From: JBEKHT01 sp049511715
Lineage (GTDB): Bacteria > Chloroflexota > Anaerolineae > Anaerolineales > RBG-16-64-43
DNA length: 64,000 nucleotides
Direction of reading: 5' to 3'
Assembly (NCBI GenBank): GCA_049511715.1
Contig: JBEKXU010000006.1
Span: forward strand, 1 to 64,000
In this document: in pieces, positions 50,335 to 59,602 of the stretch
Layout of the letters: each line of letters begins with the position of its first letter
How positions within the stretch are numbered: the stretch's first letter is position 1
The notes under the pieces: model-generated
Told to the model about the DNA's origin: nothing
Database searches by the model: none
The model's input: the letters and a program-made list of their open reading frames with translations, nothing else
Position numbers and translations under genes: made by a program

Positions 50335-50739
50335 ATGAACCCCGACTCAAGGCGACCCATCTCGAAGCGTCCCTCGGGGCGCTCCAACTTCTGGCAGATC
50401 GCTCTGGCCATCATCCTGGTTTTCCTCCTGCTGGGGGAATTATGGAGGCGGATCGGTCAGGCCAGCGACCTACGAGCCCTGCAGGATCAGGTGGCCGCCC
50501 AGGTTACAGCTCTCGCCAGTCAATCCAGCCAGCTGAGCACCTCGCTCGCCGACGCCCAAAGTGACCAGGCCGTCGCGGCCTGGGCGCGCAGTCAAGCGAA
50601 AATGGCCAAACCCGGAGAGGTGCTCGTGCAGCCAGTTACCCCTGTGGGGGCCACCGCGCCCCAGCCCACGCCCACCCCCCAGCCCCCGAGTTCGGCGAAC
50701 TGGAGGATCTGGTGGCAGTGGCTGTGGGGCCCGGACTGA
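50335..50739 (+). CDS. FtsB/DivIC-like septum-formation protein
   Basis: A 134-aa single-pass membrane protein: basic N-terminus, one helix (about 19-37, FWQIALAIILVFLLLGELW), then a coiled coil (ALQDQVAAQVTALASQSSQL) and WARSQAKMAKPGEVLVQPV, which resembles the end of the septum-formation-initiator domain, followed by a Pro/Thr-rich tail. This is the pattern of Chloroflexota FtsB/DivIC-like proteins. It is the third gene of the valS set and converges with the pyrimidine phosphorylase gene. Confidence 0.75.
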   Translation: MNPDSRRPISKRPSGRSNFWQIALAIILVFLLLGELWRRIGQASDLRALQDQVAAQVTALASQSSQLSTSLADAQSDQAVAAWARSQAKMAKPGEVLVQPVTPVGATAPQPTPTPQPPSSANWRIWWQWLWGPD

Positions 50740-50752
50740 CCCCGCGCCTGCG

Positions 50753-52078
<1,326 letters not shown>

Positions 52079-52268
52079 GGCGCCTCCCCCCGCCTGGGTG
52101 CGGTCCGGCGACATTCCGGTCCGGTTGTTCGCCGCCATTCGCATAAGTATAATGCTGCCAATGCCACGGGCGGACGCCTCCGAACGGGGGCCCAGCCCGG
52201 GAGGGCGTCGTGTCCTCTGCTGGGGGCATCTGCGGGCAGCAGATCCCCGCTAGTTCTGGAGCGGAAAT

Positions 52269-54251
52269 GTGACCCCCATTGACCTGCTCTTGGAAGACGG
52301 CCTGGTTCTGACGATGGACGACAGCTATCGGGTGTTCGACCCGGGAGCCGTCGCCATCCACCAAGGCCTCATTGTCGGAGTCGGCCAACCCGAGGATCTG
52401 AAGCGCCAGTTTGAGCCTCAGGCGCGGTTCAGCTGCCGTGGGCGGATCGTCCTGCCCGGCCTCATCAACGCCCACACGCATGCCCCCATGACCCTCCTGC
52501 GGGGCTTGGCCGACGACCTCCGGCTCGACGTCTGGTTCCTGGGCTACATGGTGCCGGTGGAGCGCGAGTTCGTCGACCCCGACTTCGTTCGCCTGGGGAC
52601 TCAGCTGGCTTGCGCTGAGATGATTCGGTCCGGCGTGACCACCTTTGCGGACTTGTATTATTTCGAAGAGGAGGTGGCCCGGGTCACAGCGCAGGCCGGA
52701 ATGCGGGCCCTTTGCTCGCAAACCGTGCTCAAGTTCCCGTCCCCCGACGCCGGCTCCTTCGAAGACTCGCTGGCCGCCTGCCGCGAATTTATCGTCCGCT
52801 GGAAGGGGCATCCTCTCATCGTCCCCTCGGTGGGGCCCCACGCCCCCTACACCTGCACGCCCGAGATCCTGAAGGCCTGTTCCGAACTGGCGGTCGAGCT
52901 GGACGTCCCCTTGCACACTCACCTGGCCGAAACCGCTCTCGAAGTGGAGAATTCGCGCCGGGAAAATGGCATGCCGGTCATCCCCTATGTAAAGAAGCAA
53001 GACCTGCTGGAAGCCAAAGTCCTGGCCGCGCATTGCGTGCACATTGACGAGGGGGAAATGCGCACGCTGCTGCACGCCGGCGCCGGCGTCGCCCACAACC
53101 CCTCCAGCAACCTCAAGCTGGCCTCGGGGGTCGCCCCGGTCGCCAAGATGCTGGAGACCGGGTTGAACGTCGGGATCGGCACCGACGGAGCCGCCTCCAA
53201 CAACGACTTGGACATGTTCGAAGAAACCCGCCTGGCGGCCTTTCTCGCCAAGGGGATCTCGGGGGTCCCGACGGCCGTGCCCGCGCGCCTGGCCTTGACC
53301 ATGGCCACGCGCCTGGGAGCGCGCGCCCTGCACATGGGGGACATCACCGGCTCGTTGGAGATTGGCAAACGGGCCGATATCATCCTGGTCAATCCGAGCG
53401 AAGTTCACAGCTCGCCCGGATTCCACCACAGCCCCGACGCCGTGTACTCGCGTCTCGTCTACTCCGCCCACGCGTCCGACGTGACGGACGTGATGGTCAA
53501 CGGCCGCTGGCTGATGCACGACCGCCAGTTGCTGACCCTCGACCAGGAGGAACTGCTCCGCAACGCCCAGGAAGTCGCCTCCCGGATCGACGCCTTCTTG
53601 GTGCAGCGCGAAACCTCCGTCCTATCCAAGCTGATCGCGATCGGCGGGACCACCGAGGCGGAGTCCTTCGAGGTCCAGGTGAAGGTTCGCATTGAGCAGC
53701 CCGAACCCGTCGTGGAAAAACTGACCTGCCCGGAGTTGACCGTCCTCCGCCATCGCCACTACCGGGAATACGACACCTATTTTGCGTTTGCCGATCCCGA
53801 CCAGGGCCGCTTGCGATACCGGGAGGACGAGTTCATCGACGAGAACGGAGAAGTGTACAACGTGCGCTCCCGCCTCACCCTGACCGGCCCCGCCCGGGAA
53901 CAGGAATTCCAGCACACGGTTCTGCTGTCGCGGTCGCGATTCCTGGCCCCCGCAACTCACAGCCTCAGGTTCTATCGCGAGTACTTCCAGCCGGAGAAGG
54001 AGATCGAAGTTCACAAGGACCGCCTGCGCTGGCTGGTCCGCTACAGCGGCACCGAGTTCTTCATCAATCTGGACCAAGTGGACAAACCAGCCCTGCCCGG
54101 GCACTTCCTCGAGGTCAAGAGCAGGACCTGGTCCCGGCGTGACGCCGAAAACAAGGCCCAGATGATCATCGCGATCCTCTCCCTCCTGGGAGCCGGCCAA
54201 GCCGACGCGACGCCGAGCGAGTACGTCGAATTGGCGCACACCGCATCCTAG
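52269..54251 (+). CDS. Amidohydrolase fused to a CYTH-like domain
   Basis: A 660-aa two-domain protein. Residues 1-450 form an ATZ/SAH-deaminase-type amidohydrolase: HTHAPM (H69, H71), a second HTHLAET pair, AHCVHIDEGE and the catalytic aspartate in GTDGAASNND, with GSLEIGKRADIILVNP. These enzymes deaminate SAH, MTA, guanine or cytosine-like bases. Residues ~455-655 resemble a CYTH triphosphate-tunnel domain: EVQVKVRIEQ, YDTYFAFADPDQGRLRYRED, RLRWLVRYSGTEFFINLDQV and LEVKSRTWSRRDAE. CYTH proteins act on triphosphates or bind nucleotides. The GTG start at 52269 follows GGAG. No frameshift or stop separates the domains, so it is a genuine fusion. Confidence 0.8.
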   Translation: MTPIDLLLEDGLVLTMDDSYRVFDPGAVAIHQGLIVGVGQPEDLKRQFEPQARFSCRGRIVLPGLINAHTHAPMTLLRGLADDLRLDVWFLGYMVPVEREFVDPDFVRLGTQLACAEMIRSGVTTFADLYYFEEEVARVTAQAGMRALCSQTVLKFPSPDAGSFEDSLAACREFIVRWKGHPLIVPSVGPHAPYTCTPEILKACSELAVELDVPLHTHLAETALEVENSRRENGMPVIPYVKKQDLLEAKVLAAHCVHIDEGEMRTLLHAGAGVAHNPSSNLKLASGVAPVAKMLETGLNVGIGTDGAASNNDLDMFEETRLAAFLAKGISGVPTAVPARLALTMATRLGARALHMGDITGSLEIGKRADIILVNPSEVHSSPGFHHSPDAVYSRLVYSAHASDVTDVMVNGRWLMHDRQLLTLDQEELLRNAQEVASRIDAFLVQRETSVLSKLIAIGGTTEAESFEVQVKVRIEQPEPVVEKLTCPELTVLRHRHYREYDTYFAFADPDQGRLRYREDEFIDENGEVYNVRSRLTLTGPAREQEFQHTVLLSRSRFLAPATHSLRFYREYFQPEKEIEVHKDRLRWLVRYSGTEFFINLDQVDKPALPGHFLEVKSRTWSRRDAENKAQMIIAILSLLGAGQADATPSEYVELAHTAS

Positions 54252-54354
54252 GCGCTCACTCCGGCCGCCTGAGCAACCAGCCTATTTTCCGGCCCGCCAG
54301 CCCTTCCTCGCGGCGATGTGCAAGCCGCATGCCCGTCGGCACGTTACTTGCAAC

Positions 54355-54383
54355 TTGTCCGTTCAGCGGACTTGACCTATACT
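54355..54383 (+). promoter_or_regulatory. Probable sigma-70-type promoter of rpoN
   Basis: TTGTCC (54355-54360) and TATACT (54378-54383) are separated by 17 bases, a near-consensus housekeeping promoter, 80 bases before the rpoN start. It suggests that the sigma-54 system is made constitutively. Confidence 0.6.
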
Positions 54384-54465
54384 CCGTGCCTTCGAACGCC
54401 TCTTGAGCTACCTTGCCGGGAGGACACCCCTGGAGGCGCGGATTGCGGCCGCTGGAGGACACGCA

Positions 54466-55878
54466 ATGTACACTGCGCAACGCAATCTGCCCCACCTGCG
54501 CCAGACGGCAACCGCACACCTGGCCCAGACGATGAATCTGCTCAGCCTCTCGCGAGCCGAGCTTAACCAGTGGTTGAATTCCGTGCTCGCTTCCAACCCG
54601 GCCCTGGAGCTCGTCAAGCCAGCCCGCTGCCCCACCTGCCACAGGCCCCTTTACCTGCCCGGTCCCTGCCCGGTGTGCCACGCCCCCAGCGATCAGCCGA
54701 TCGTTTTCCTTTCACCCCCTCCGGTGTCTTCCGCCTCCGGGGACCATTTGGAGGATCTCCCGGAGCCCGCCCAGCCCGAAGGGCTGCGCGAGCGGCTGAT
54801 GAAGCAGATCGGCCCCGAGCTCGACGCCGAGCAGCATCCTGTCGCGGTCTACCTCCTCGCCCGCCTGGACGAGAATGGGCTCCTGTCCGAGAGCCCGGCC
54901 GAGGCCGCCAAGTACCTGCATAAACCGCTGGCCTTGATTGAGCGGACCCTGCACAGCATCCAGCGGGGCGACCCCCCCGGGATTGGAGCCAGCTCGCCGG
55001 TTGAGGCCCTGCTCATTCAGGTCGAACAGCTGGGCGAAACCAAGCCGGTCCCCGACGGCGTGCGCTCGATCATCCAAGACTACCTGGAGGAGCTCGGACG
55101 CGGAGAATACGGGACGATTGCGCGCCAGCTGGGGATCTCGCGCGCCCGGGTCGAGCAGGCTGCCCGATTCATCCACCTCAATCTCACGCCGTATCCCGGG
55201 CGGGCCTATCTCGGCACCGACCACACCCGAGCCTCACCCGAACCGGACCGCTACACCGATGCGGAAATGACCTTCCGCCTCTCCCCCCACGAGCCCAACG
55301 GTCCGCTCATCGTCGAGGTATTTGCCCCCCTGGCCGCACGCTTGCACGTGAGCACAGAATTTCGGGAGGCCCTGCGCGCCCTGGAGGGCGACGAGCGGGA
55401 CAACTGGGAAGCCAAAGTCGAGCAGGCGGCTCTCGTGGAGAAGTGCCTCCGCCAGAGCCAGAACACCCTCCTCCGCCTCGCCCGGACCCTGGCCGAGGAG
55501 CAGCGGCAGTTCATCCTGGGCACGGACCGCGATCTCAAACCGCTCACGCGCGCCTCCGTGGCCAAGCTCCTGGGCCTCCACGAGTCCACCATTTCTCGCG
55601 CCGTCAGCCGCAAGAGGGCGGGGCTTCCCAACGGGCGCATCGTTCCGCTCTCCAAGTTCTTTGACCGGAGTCTCTCCGTTCGCGATGAGGTTCGCGCGAT
55701 CATCGCCGGCGAGAGTGAGCCCCTCACCGACACCAAAGTTGCCGGCATGCTGCGCGAGCGCGGGATTCCGGTGGCGCGCAGAACGATCGCCAAGTACCGC
55801 GCAATGGAGGGGATTTTGCCGGCTGCCTTGCGCAAGGTCCAGAGGGCGCAGCGCGAAGCGGCCCGGCCCGGCTCCTAG
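54466..55878 (+). CDS. rpoN: RNA polymerase sigma-54 factor with zinc-ribbon insertion
   Basis: A 470-aa sigma-54. The N-terminal activator-interacting region is Gln/Leu-rich (HLAQTMNLLSLSRAELNQWLNSVLASNPALEL). It is followed by an added zinc ribbon, CPTCHRP and CPVCHAP (C55, C58, C68, C71), not found in enterobacterial RpoN. The core-binding domain has IGASSPVEALLIQ, the HTH TRASVAKLLGLHESTISRAVSRK, and the C-terminal RpoN box ARRTIAKYR. The acidic region II is short. The ATG at 54466 follows GGAGGA. It is followed 22 bp later by a histidine kinase gene. Confidence 0.93.
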   Translation: MYTAQRNLPHLRQTATAHLAQTMNLLSLSRAELNQWLNSVLASNPALELVKPARCPTCHRPLYLPGPCPVCHAPSDQPIVFLSPPPVSSASGDHLEDLPEPAQPEGLRERLMKQIGPELDAEQHPVAVYLLARLDENGLLSESPAEAAKYLHKPLALIERTLHSIQRGDPPGIGASSPVEALLIQVEQLGETKPVPDGVRSIIQDYLEELGRGEYGTIARQLGISRARVEQAARFIHLNLTPYPGRAYLGTDHTRASPEPDRYTDAEMTFRLSPHEPNGPLIVEVFAPLAARLHVSTEFREALRALEGDERDNWEAKVEQAALVEKCLRQSQNTLLRLARTLAEEQRQFILGTDRDLKPLTRASVAKLLGLHESTISRAVSRKRAGLPNGRIVPLSKFFDRSLSVRDEVRAIIAGESEPLTDTKVAGMLRERGIPVARRTIAKYRAMEGILPAALRKVQRAQREAARPGS

Positions 55879-55900
55879 ACGAAGGCAGGTTTATCTCCGG

Positions 55901-57850
55901 ATGTGGGCGTTGCATCCCACTTCAAGACCCCGAGACCGCTTCTCTTCCCAAGCCCTTGGGCTGGGGGAGATGCACCACGAGGCCCTGTTCGCCGTCGCGG
56001 CTTCGAACGGCACCGTCCTGGACGCCAACTCCCTGGCCGGCCGCAGGCTGGGCGCCCGGCGAGAGGAACTGATTGGCCGCCCTCTGGCAGAGCTGCTGGG
56101 AGTGCCTGAGATCGGCCCGATGCTCTCCAGCCTGGCGCCGGGCCGCCCAGTGCGATGGACCCAACGGTTGAACCTGCCCCCGGAGGATCCCCCCCACCTC
56201 TGGGAAATCCAAGCCATTCGTCTTCCCGGTGCCCAGGAGCCCGATGCCCTGGTCAGCCTGCGCCAGCAGCCGGAGGCCGAGTCCTCCAGCTACCCACGCC
56301 TGCGCGAAGGCATCCAGTTCCTGCGCTCCTTCTCCCAGAAGATCCGGCAGGAGAGCTTGCTCCAGGAGTTGCTGGCCTGGGGCACACAGCTCCTGGAAGC
56401 GGACTTCTCGGCCGTGCTGGTCTCCGACGGAGAGGGCGGGCCTGCGGCTCTCGCCGCCGAGGCAGGCCTGCCTCCGGGCCTTCCCGCCGACCCCGGACTG
56501 GCCCTCAAGGACCTGTCCAGCGCGCCGTACCTTTGGCACCTGGGAGACGCGGTGGAGACGCCTCTGGCGGCCTGGGCGTTGTCCGCCGGAACCCGACAAA
56601 TCGTTGTTCAGGATCTGGATCATTCCGCCCCTCTGCGGGCCCTCCTGTTGCTAGGGTGGAAAGAAAGGAACCCGCTGTCCGACTCTGCCGACCTGAATGC
56701 CCTGCTCTCCATCGCCTTGCTGGCCGAGCTTCGCGGTCGAACCCTGGACCAAGGGCTCCAGCAGGCGCAGGGTCAGCTCTCCCAGTTCCGCGCCATTGCC
56801 GAGAGCCTGATGGAGGCCACGCCCCAGGCCGTGTTGCTGGTCGCCCAGCGCGGCGGCAGCGTGGTGCGCGCCAACCCCGGGGCCGAGGCGATGTTCGGCT
56901 ACCGTTCCAGCGAACTGGCCGAGATGAAGACGGAGGATTGGCTGACCAGCCCGGAGGCCGTCATGGCTCTGCGCGCCGCCAGCGAGAGCGACCGCATCCG
57001 CGAAGCCAGCGAGCTGACCCTTTACCGCAGGAACGGCGAGGAATTCCCGGCCTTCCTGCGCGCCGTCCCGATTGCGCCCATGGACCCGGGGGAACCGAGG
57101 CAGGTGCTGGTAGTTATTAGCGACTTGGCCGCGAGTCAGGCCGTCCAGTCCGAGGTGCAACACCTGCAGCGTCAGGCCGTCCTGGGATGGCTGGCCGCCT
57201 CCTTCGCTCACGAGGTGCGCAACCCGCTGAACAACCTCTCTCTGCAACTGGGCGAGATGAGCGTGCTGCACGAGCTCGAGCCGGGGCTTCGCGAGCTCGT
57301 CGTGGAAGCGCAGGAAGAATGCCGGCGCCTAAGCGAGATCTCCCGGCGCATGCTCGACTTCGCTCGGGGCCAGGACTTCCATTTGGTTCCCACGGCCATG
57401 CCCGACCTGGTAAATCGCGTGCTTCAGCGAGTCCAGCCCTCCCTCGACCGATCGGCGATCCAGACCCACCTGACCGTGGCCGAAGGAGTCTTGCCGGCAC
57501 TGGCCGACCCGCTTTCGATCGAGCAGGTCATCCTAAATCTGGTCGACAACGCGGCCAAGGCCATGCCCCAGGGCGGACACCTAGCGATCAGCCTGCAGGG
57601 CACGCGTCTGGCCAGCGGCCGCCCCGCCGTCGAAGTCCGGGTAGCCGACACGGGCCAGGGACTCCCGGCCCAGGTGCAGGATCACTTGTTCCAACCCTAT
57701 GTCACCACGCGCGCGGAGGGGCACGGGCTGGGCCTGGCTCTCTCCCGGCACATCCTCGATGCCCATCATGGTTCGCTCATGGCCGAAAGTTACGCGGGGA
57801 GCGGAACGGTCTTCCGGGTCGTCATCCCCGCGGCGACGGAGGAGAACTGA
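55901..57850 (+). CDS. NtrB-like histidine kinase of the sigma-54 locus
   Basis: A 649-aa soluble sensor kinase. An N-terminal PAS-like segment (about 25-110) is followed by a GAF-like region (about 130-290) and a second PAS domain (about 300-410: IAESLMEATPQAVLLVAQ...VRANPGAEAMFGY). The kinase core is NtrB-type: phosphorylation box SFAHEVRNPLNNLSLQ, N-box LVDNAAKAMP, and glycine boxes DTGQGLPAQV and GHGLGLALSRHI. No membrane helix. An ATG at 55970 is an alternative start; neither has an ideal ribosome site. The stop codon overlaps the start of the activator gene (TGATG), so the two are translationally coupled. Confidence 0.88.
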   Translation: MWALHPTSRPRDRFSSQALGLGEMHHEALFAVAASNGTVLDANSLAGRRLGARREELIGRPLAELLGVPEIGPMLSSLAPGRPVRWTQRLNLPPEDPPHLWEIQAIRLPGAQEPDALVSLRQQPEAESSSYPRLREGIQFLRSFSQKIRQESLLQELLAWGTQLLEADFSAVLVSDGEGGPAALAAEAGLPPGLPADPGLALKDLSSAPYLWHLGDAVETPLAAWALSAGTRQIVVQDLDHSAPLRALLLLGWKERNPLSDSADLNALLSIALLAELRGRTLDQGLQQAQGQLSQFRAIAESLMEATPQAVLLVAQRGGSVVRANPGAEAMFGYRSSELAEMKTEDWLTSPEAVMALRAASESDRIREASELTLYRRNGEEFPAFLRAVPIAPMDPGEPRQVLVVISDLAASQAVQSEVQHLQRQAVLGWLAASFAHEVRNPLNNLSLQLGEMSVLHELEPGLRELVVEAQEECRRLSEISRRMLDFARGQDFHLVPTAMPDLVNRVLQRVQPSLDRSAIQTHLTVAEGVLPALADPLSIEQVILNLVDNAAKAMPQGGHLAISLQGTRLASGRPAVEVRVADTGQGLPAQVQDHLFQPYVTTRAEGHGLGLALSRHILDAHHGSLMAESYAGSGTVFRVVIPAATEEN

Positions 57851-59070
57851 TGGCGTACAGCATCCTCATTGTGGAGGACGAAGCGAAAGCGCGGGGCTCG
57901 ATGGCCCGGATTCTCAAGGCCGACGGGTTTGAGATCCTGGAGGCGGCGACCCTGGGGGACGCCGGCCGCACGATCGATACGCAGCTGCCCGACATCGTGA
58001 TTTGCGATTTCAACCTTCCGGACGGCCACGGCCTGGATCTCCTGCGCCGAATCTCCAACATGCGACCGCGACCCCAAACGGTCGTGGTCACCGGGCACGG
58101 CAGCATCGCCACCGCGGTCGAGGCGACGCGACTGGGGGCCGTCGACCTGCTCGAGAAGCCGCTCGACCCGGACCATTTGCGAAGCGTGATCCAGCGGACG
58201 GCCGAGATCGTGCGCCTGCAGCGGGAGCTCGACTACTATCAAAGGTCGGCCCGGGCGGAGGCGCTGGACTGGATTCCCGGAGAAAGCCCGGCCATGCAGC
58301 GCGTCTTGCATGAGGCGCGCCGGGCCGCGGCCACTTCGGTCCCCGTGCTCATCACCGGCGAGACCGGGACGGGCAAGGAGGTCCTGGCGCGAGCGATGCA
58401 CCTGATGGGTCCCCGGGCCCCCAAGCCCTTCTTCCCCGTCAACTGTGCCGCGCTGCCTGCCGAGGTCATCGAGTCGGAACTCTTCGGACACGAGGCGGGC
58501 GCCTTTACCGACGCTCAAAAGCGCAAGCCGGGGCTGGTCGAGGCGGCCGACGAAGGCGTCCTCTTCCTCGATGAGATTTCGGGCCTGCGCCTCGACCTTC
58601 AAGCCAAGCTCCTGCGCTTTCTCGACGATCACGCTTTCCGCCGGGTCGGGGGCATCGCCGAGCTCCATACCGACGTCCAGGTCATTGCCGCGACCAATCG
58701 CGATCTGGAACACATCATTCAAAAAGGGGAATTCCGCGAGGATCTTTATTACCGTTTGAAGGTCGCCGATATCCACCTGCCGCCCTTGAGAGAGCGAAAG
58801 GAGGACATCCCGGCCCTCGTCGGTCTCTTCCTGCGCAAGTACAACGAGCGCACCGGAGCTTCCATGGGCGGAGCCACCCCCCGCGCCCTCCAGGCCCTGG
58901 CCGCACATCCCTGGCCAGGGAATATCCGAGAGCTGCGCTACGTGGTGGAGCGAGCCGCCATGCTCTGCGACGCCTCTGAAATCGACGTCGGGGACCTTCC
59001 GGGAGATTTCGCGGTCCTGCTCTCGGAGCCTCCCCCCGCCCGGCCCCCCGCCCACCGCGCGAAGAGCTGA
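57850..59070 (+). CDS. Sigma-54 activator (NtrC type) without DNA-binding domain
   Basis: A 406-aa response regulator: receiver domain with phosphoryl-accepting D53 (VICDFNLPDGHG), then an AAA+ sigma-54 activation domain with Walker A GETGTGKE (170-177), the sigma-54 contact loop GAFTDA (217-222; consensus GAFTGA), Walker B GVLFLDEI and the sensor arginine region HPWPGNIRELRYVVERAAML. After the AAA+ domain only about 30 residues remain (EIDVGDLPGDF...PPARPPAHRAKS), with no Fis-type helix-turn-helix. It probably activates sigma-54 polymerase from solution, as FlgR of Helicobacter does. It starts on the kinase stop codon. Confidence 0.92.
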   Translation: MAYSILIVEDEAKARGSMARILKADGFEILEAATLGDAGRTIDTQLPDIVICDFNLPDGHGLDLLRRISNMRPRPQTVVVTGHGSIATAVEATRLGAVDLLEKPLDPDHLRSVIQRTAEIVRLQRELDYYQRSARAEALDWIPGESPAMQRVLHEARRAAATSVPVLITGETGTGKEVLARAMHLMGPRAPKPFFPVNCAALPAEVIESELFGHEAGAFTDAQKRKPGLVEAADEGVLFLDEISGLRLDLQAKLLRFLDDHAFRRVGGIAELHTDVQVIAATNRDLEHIIQKGEFREDLYYRLKVADIHLPPLRERKEDIPALVGLFLRKYNERTGASMGGATPRALQALAAHPWPGNIRELRYVVERAAMLCDASEIDVGDLPGDFAVLLSEPPPARPPAHRAKS

Positions 59071-59093
59071 ACTCCCCGAGCTCGGACACAAGG

Positions 59094-59130
59094 AAAGAGC
59101 GGGAGCTGCGCTGGGCAGCTCCCGCTCTTT
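59094..59130 (+). terminator. Strong intrinsic terminator after the activator gene
   Basis: AAAGAGCGGGAGCTGC (59094-59109) and GCAGCTCCCGCTCTTT (59115-59130) form a perfect 16-bp stem with a 5-base loop. The arm itself ends in a T-run, and its A/T pairing makes it potentially bidirectional. It isolates the rpoN-kinase-activator operon from the sigma-54 promoter directly downstream. Confidence 0.9.
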
Positions 59131-59154
59131 TCGGCCCCGCTGCCCCACCTTCCC

Positions 59155-59171
59155 TTGGCATGGCCCTTGCA
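59155..59171 (+). promoter_or_regulatory. Consensus sigma-54 (-24/-12) promoter
   Basis: TTGGCATGGCCCTTGCA matches the sigma-54 consensus TTGGCAYG-N4-TTGCA. The invariant GG (59157-59158) and GC (59169-59170) are exactly 10 bases apart. It lies 42 bases before the membrane-protein start and directly after the terminator of the sigma-54 regulatory operon. Confidence 0.9.
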
Positions 59172-59212
59172 CCCAACCCCCGTGAGAACCGCGAGAACTT
59201 CGGGAGGTCATC

Positions 59213-59551
59213 ATGATTTCCGGAACGATCAATTTGCTGGATCTTCAGCTCCTCATCGCATTGACCTTGATGGGCGCAGGGCTCTGCAGTCTGGCGGCTG
59301 GGATCCTCGTCCTGGCCAGCAGCGGCTTTTCACGGGACATGCACACCCTGGCCACGCAGTCAGCCAAGCTCGGAGCCAAGGCGGTCACCCACGATGTCAC
59401 CAACTTGGTGACAGACGTTTCCGACATCCTCAACGTCATCAACCAGATGACCAAGACCTCCACGGGCATAGGCGTTTTCTTGATGACCATGGGCCTCGTC
59501 CTGCTCGGCGCCGCCTACTTCGTCATCCTGCAAATCCGCTGGGCCGTGTAG
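59213..59551 (+). CDS. 112-aa two-helix membrane protein under sigma-54 control
   Basis: Unrecognised small protein. It has two hydrophobic segments, about residues 12-38 (LLIALTLMGAGLCSLAAGILVLASSGF) and 86-110 (GIGVFLMTMGLVLLGAAYFVILQI), separated by a polar, probably helical loop rich in Thr, Val and Asp (THDVTNLVTDVSDILNVINQMTKTSTG). Both ends are short, so the loop may lie on one side of the membrane. The ATG at 59213 follows GGGAGG. It is the first gene after the -24/-12 promoter and 51 bp ahead of the giant repeat protein, with which it is probably co-transcribed. Confidence 0.75.
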   Translation: MISGTINLLDLQLLIALTLMGAGLCSLAAGILVLASSGFSRDMHTLATQSAKLGAKAVTHDVTNLVTDVSDILNVINQMTKTSTGIGVFLMTMGLVLLGAAYFVILQIRWAV

Positions 59552-59602
59552 CCATTCACCCAGGCTCAAGGCCCTCGCCCTCCCTAGTCCCGAAGGAGTG
59601 AC

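Noticed and set aside
57187..57849. Upstream extension of the sigma-54 activator frame
   Set aside because: This part lies inside the kinase coding region, is Arg/Pro-rich and lacks any domain; the receiver domain begins exactly at the ATG at 57850.
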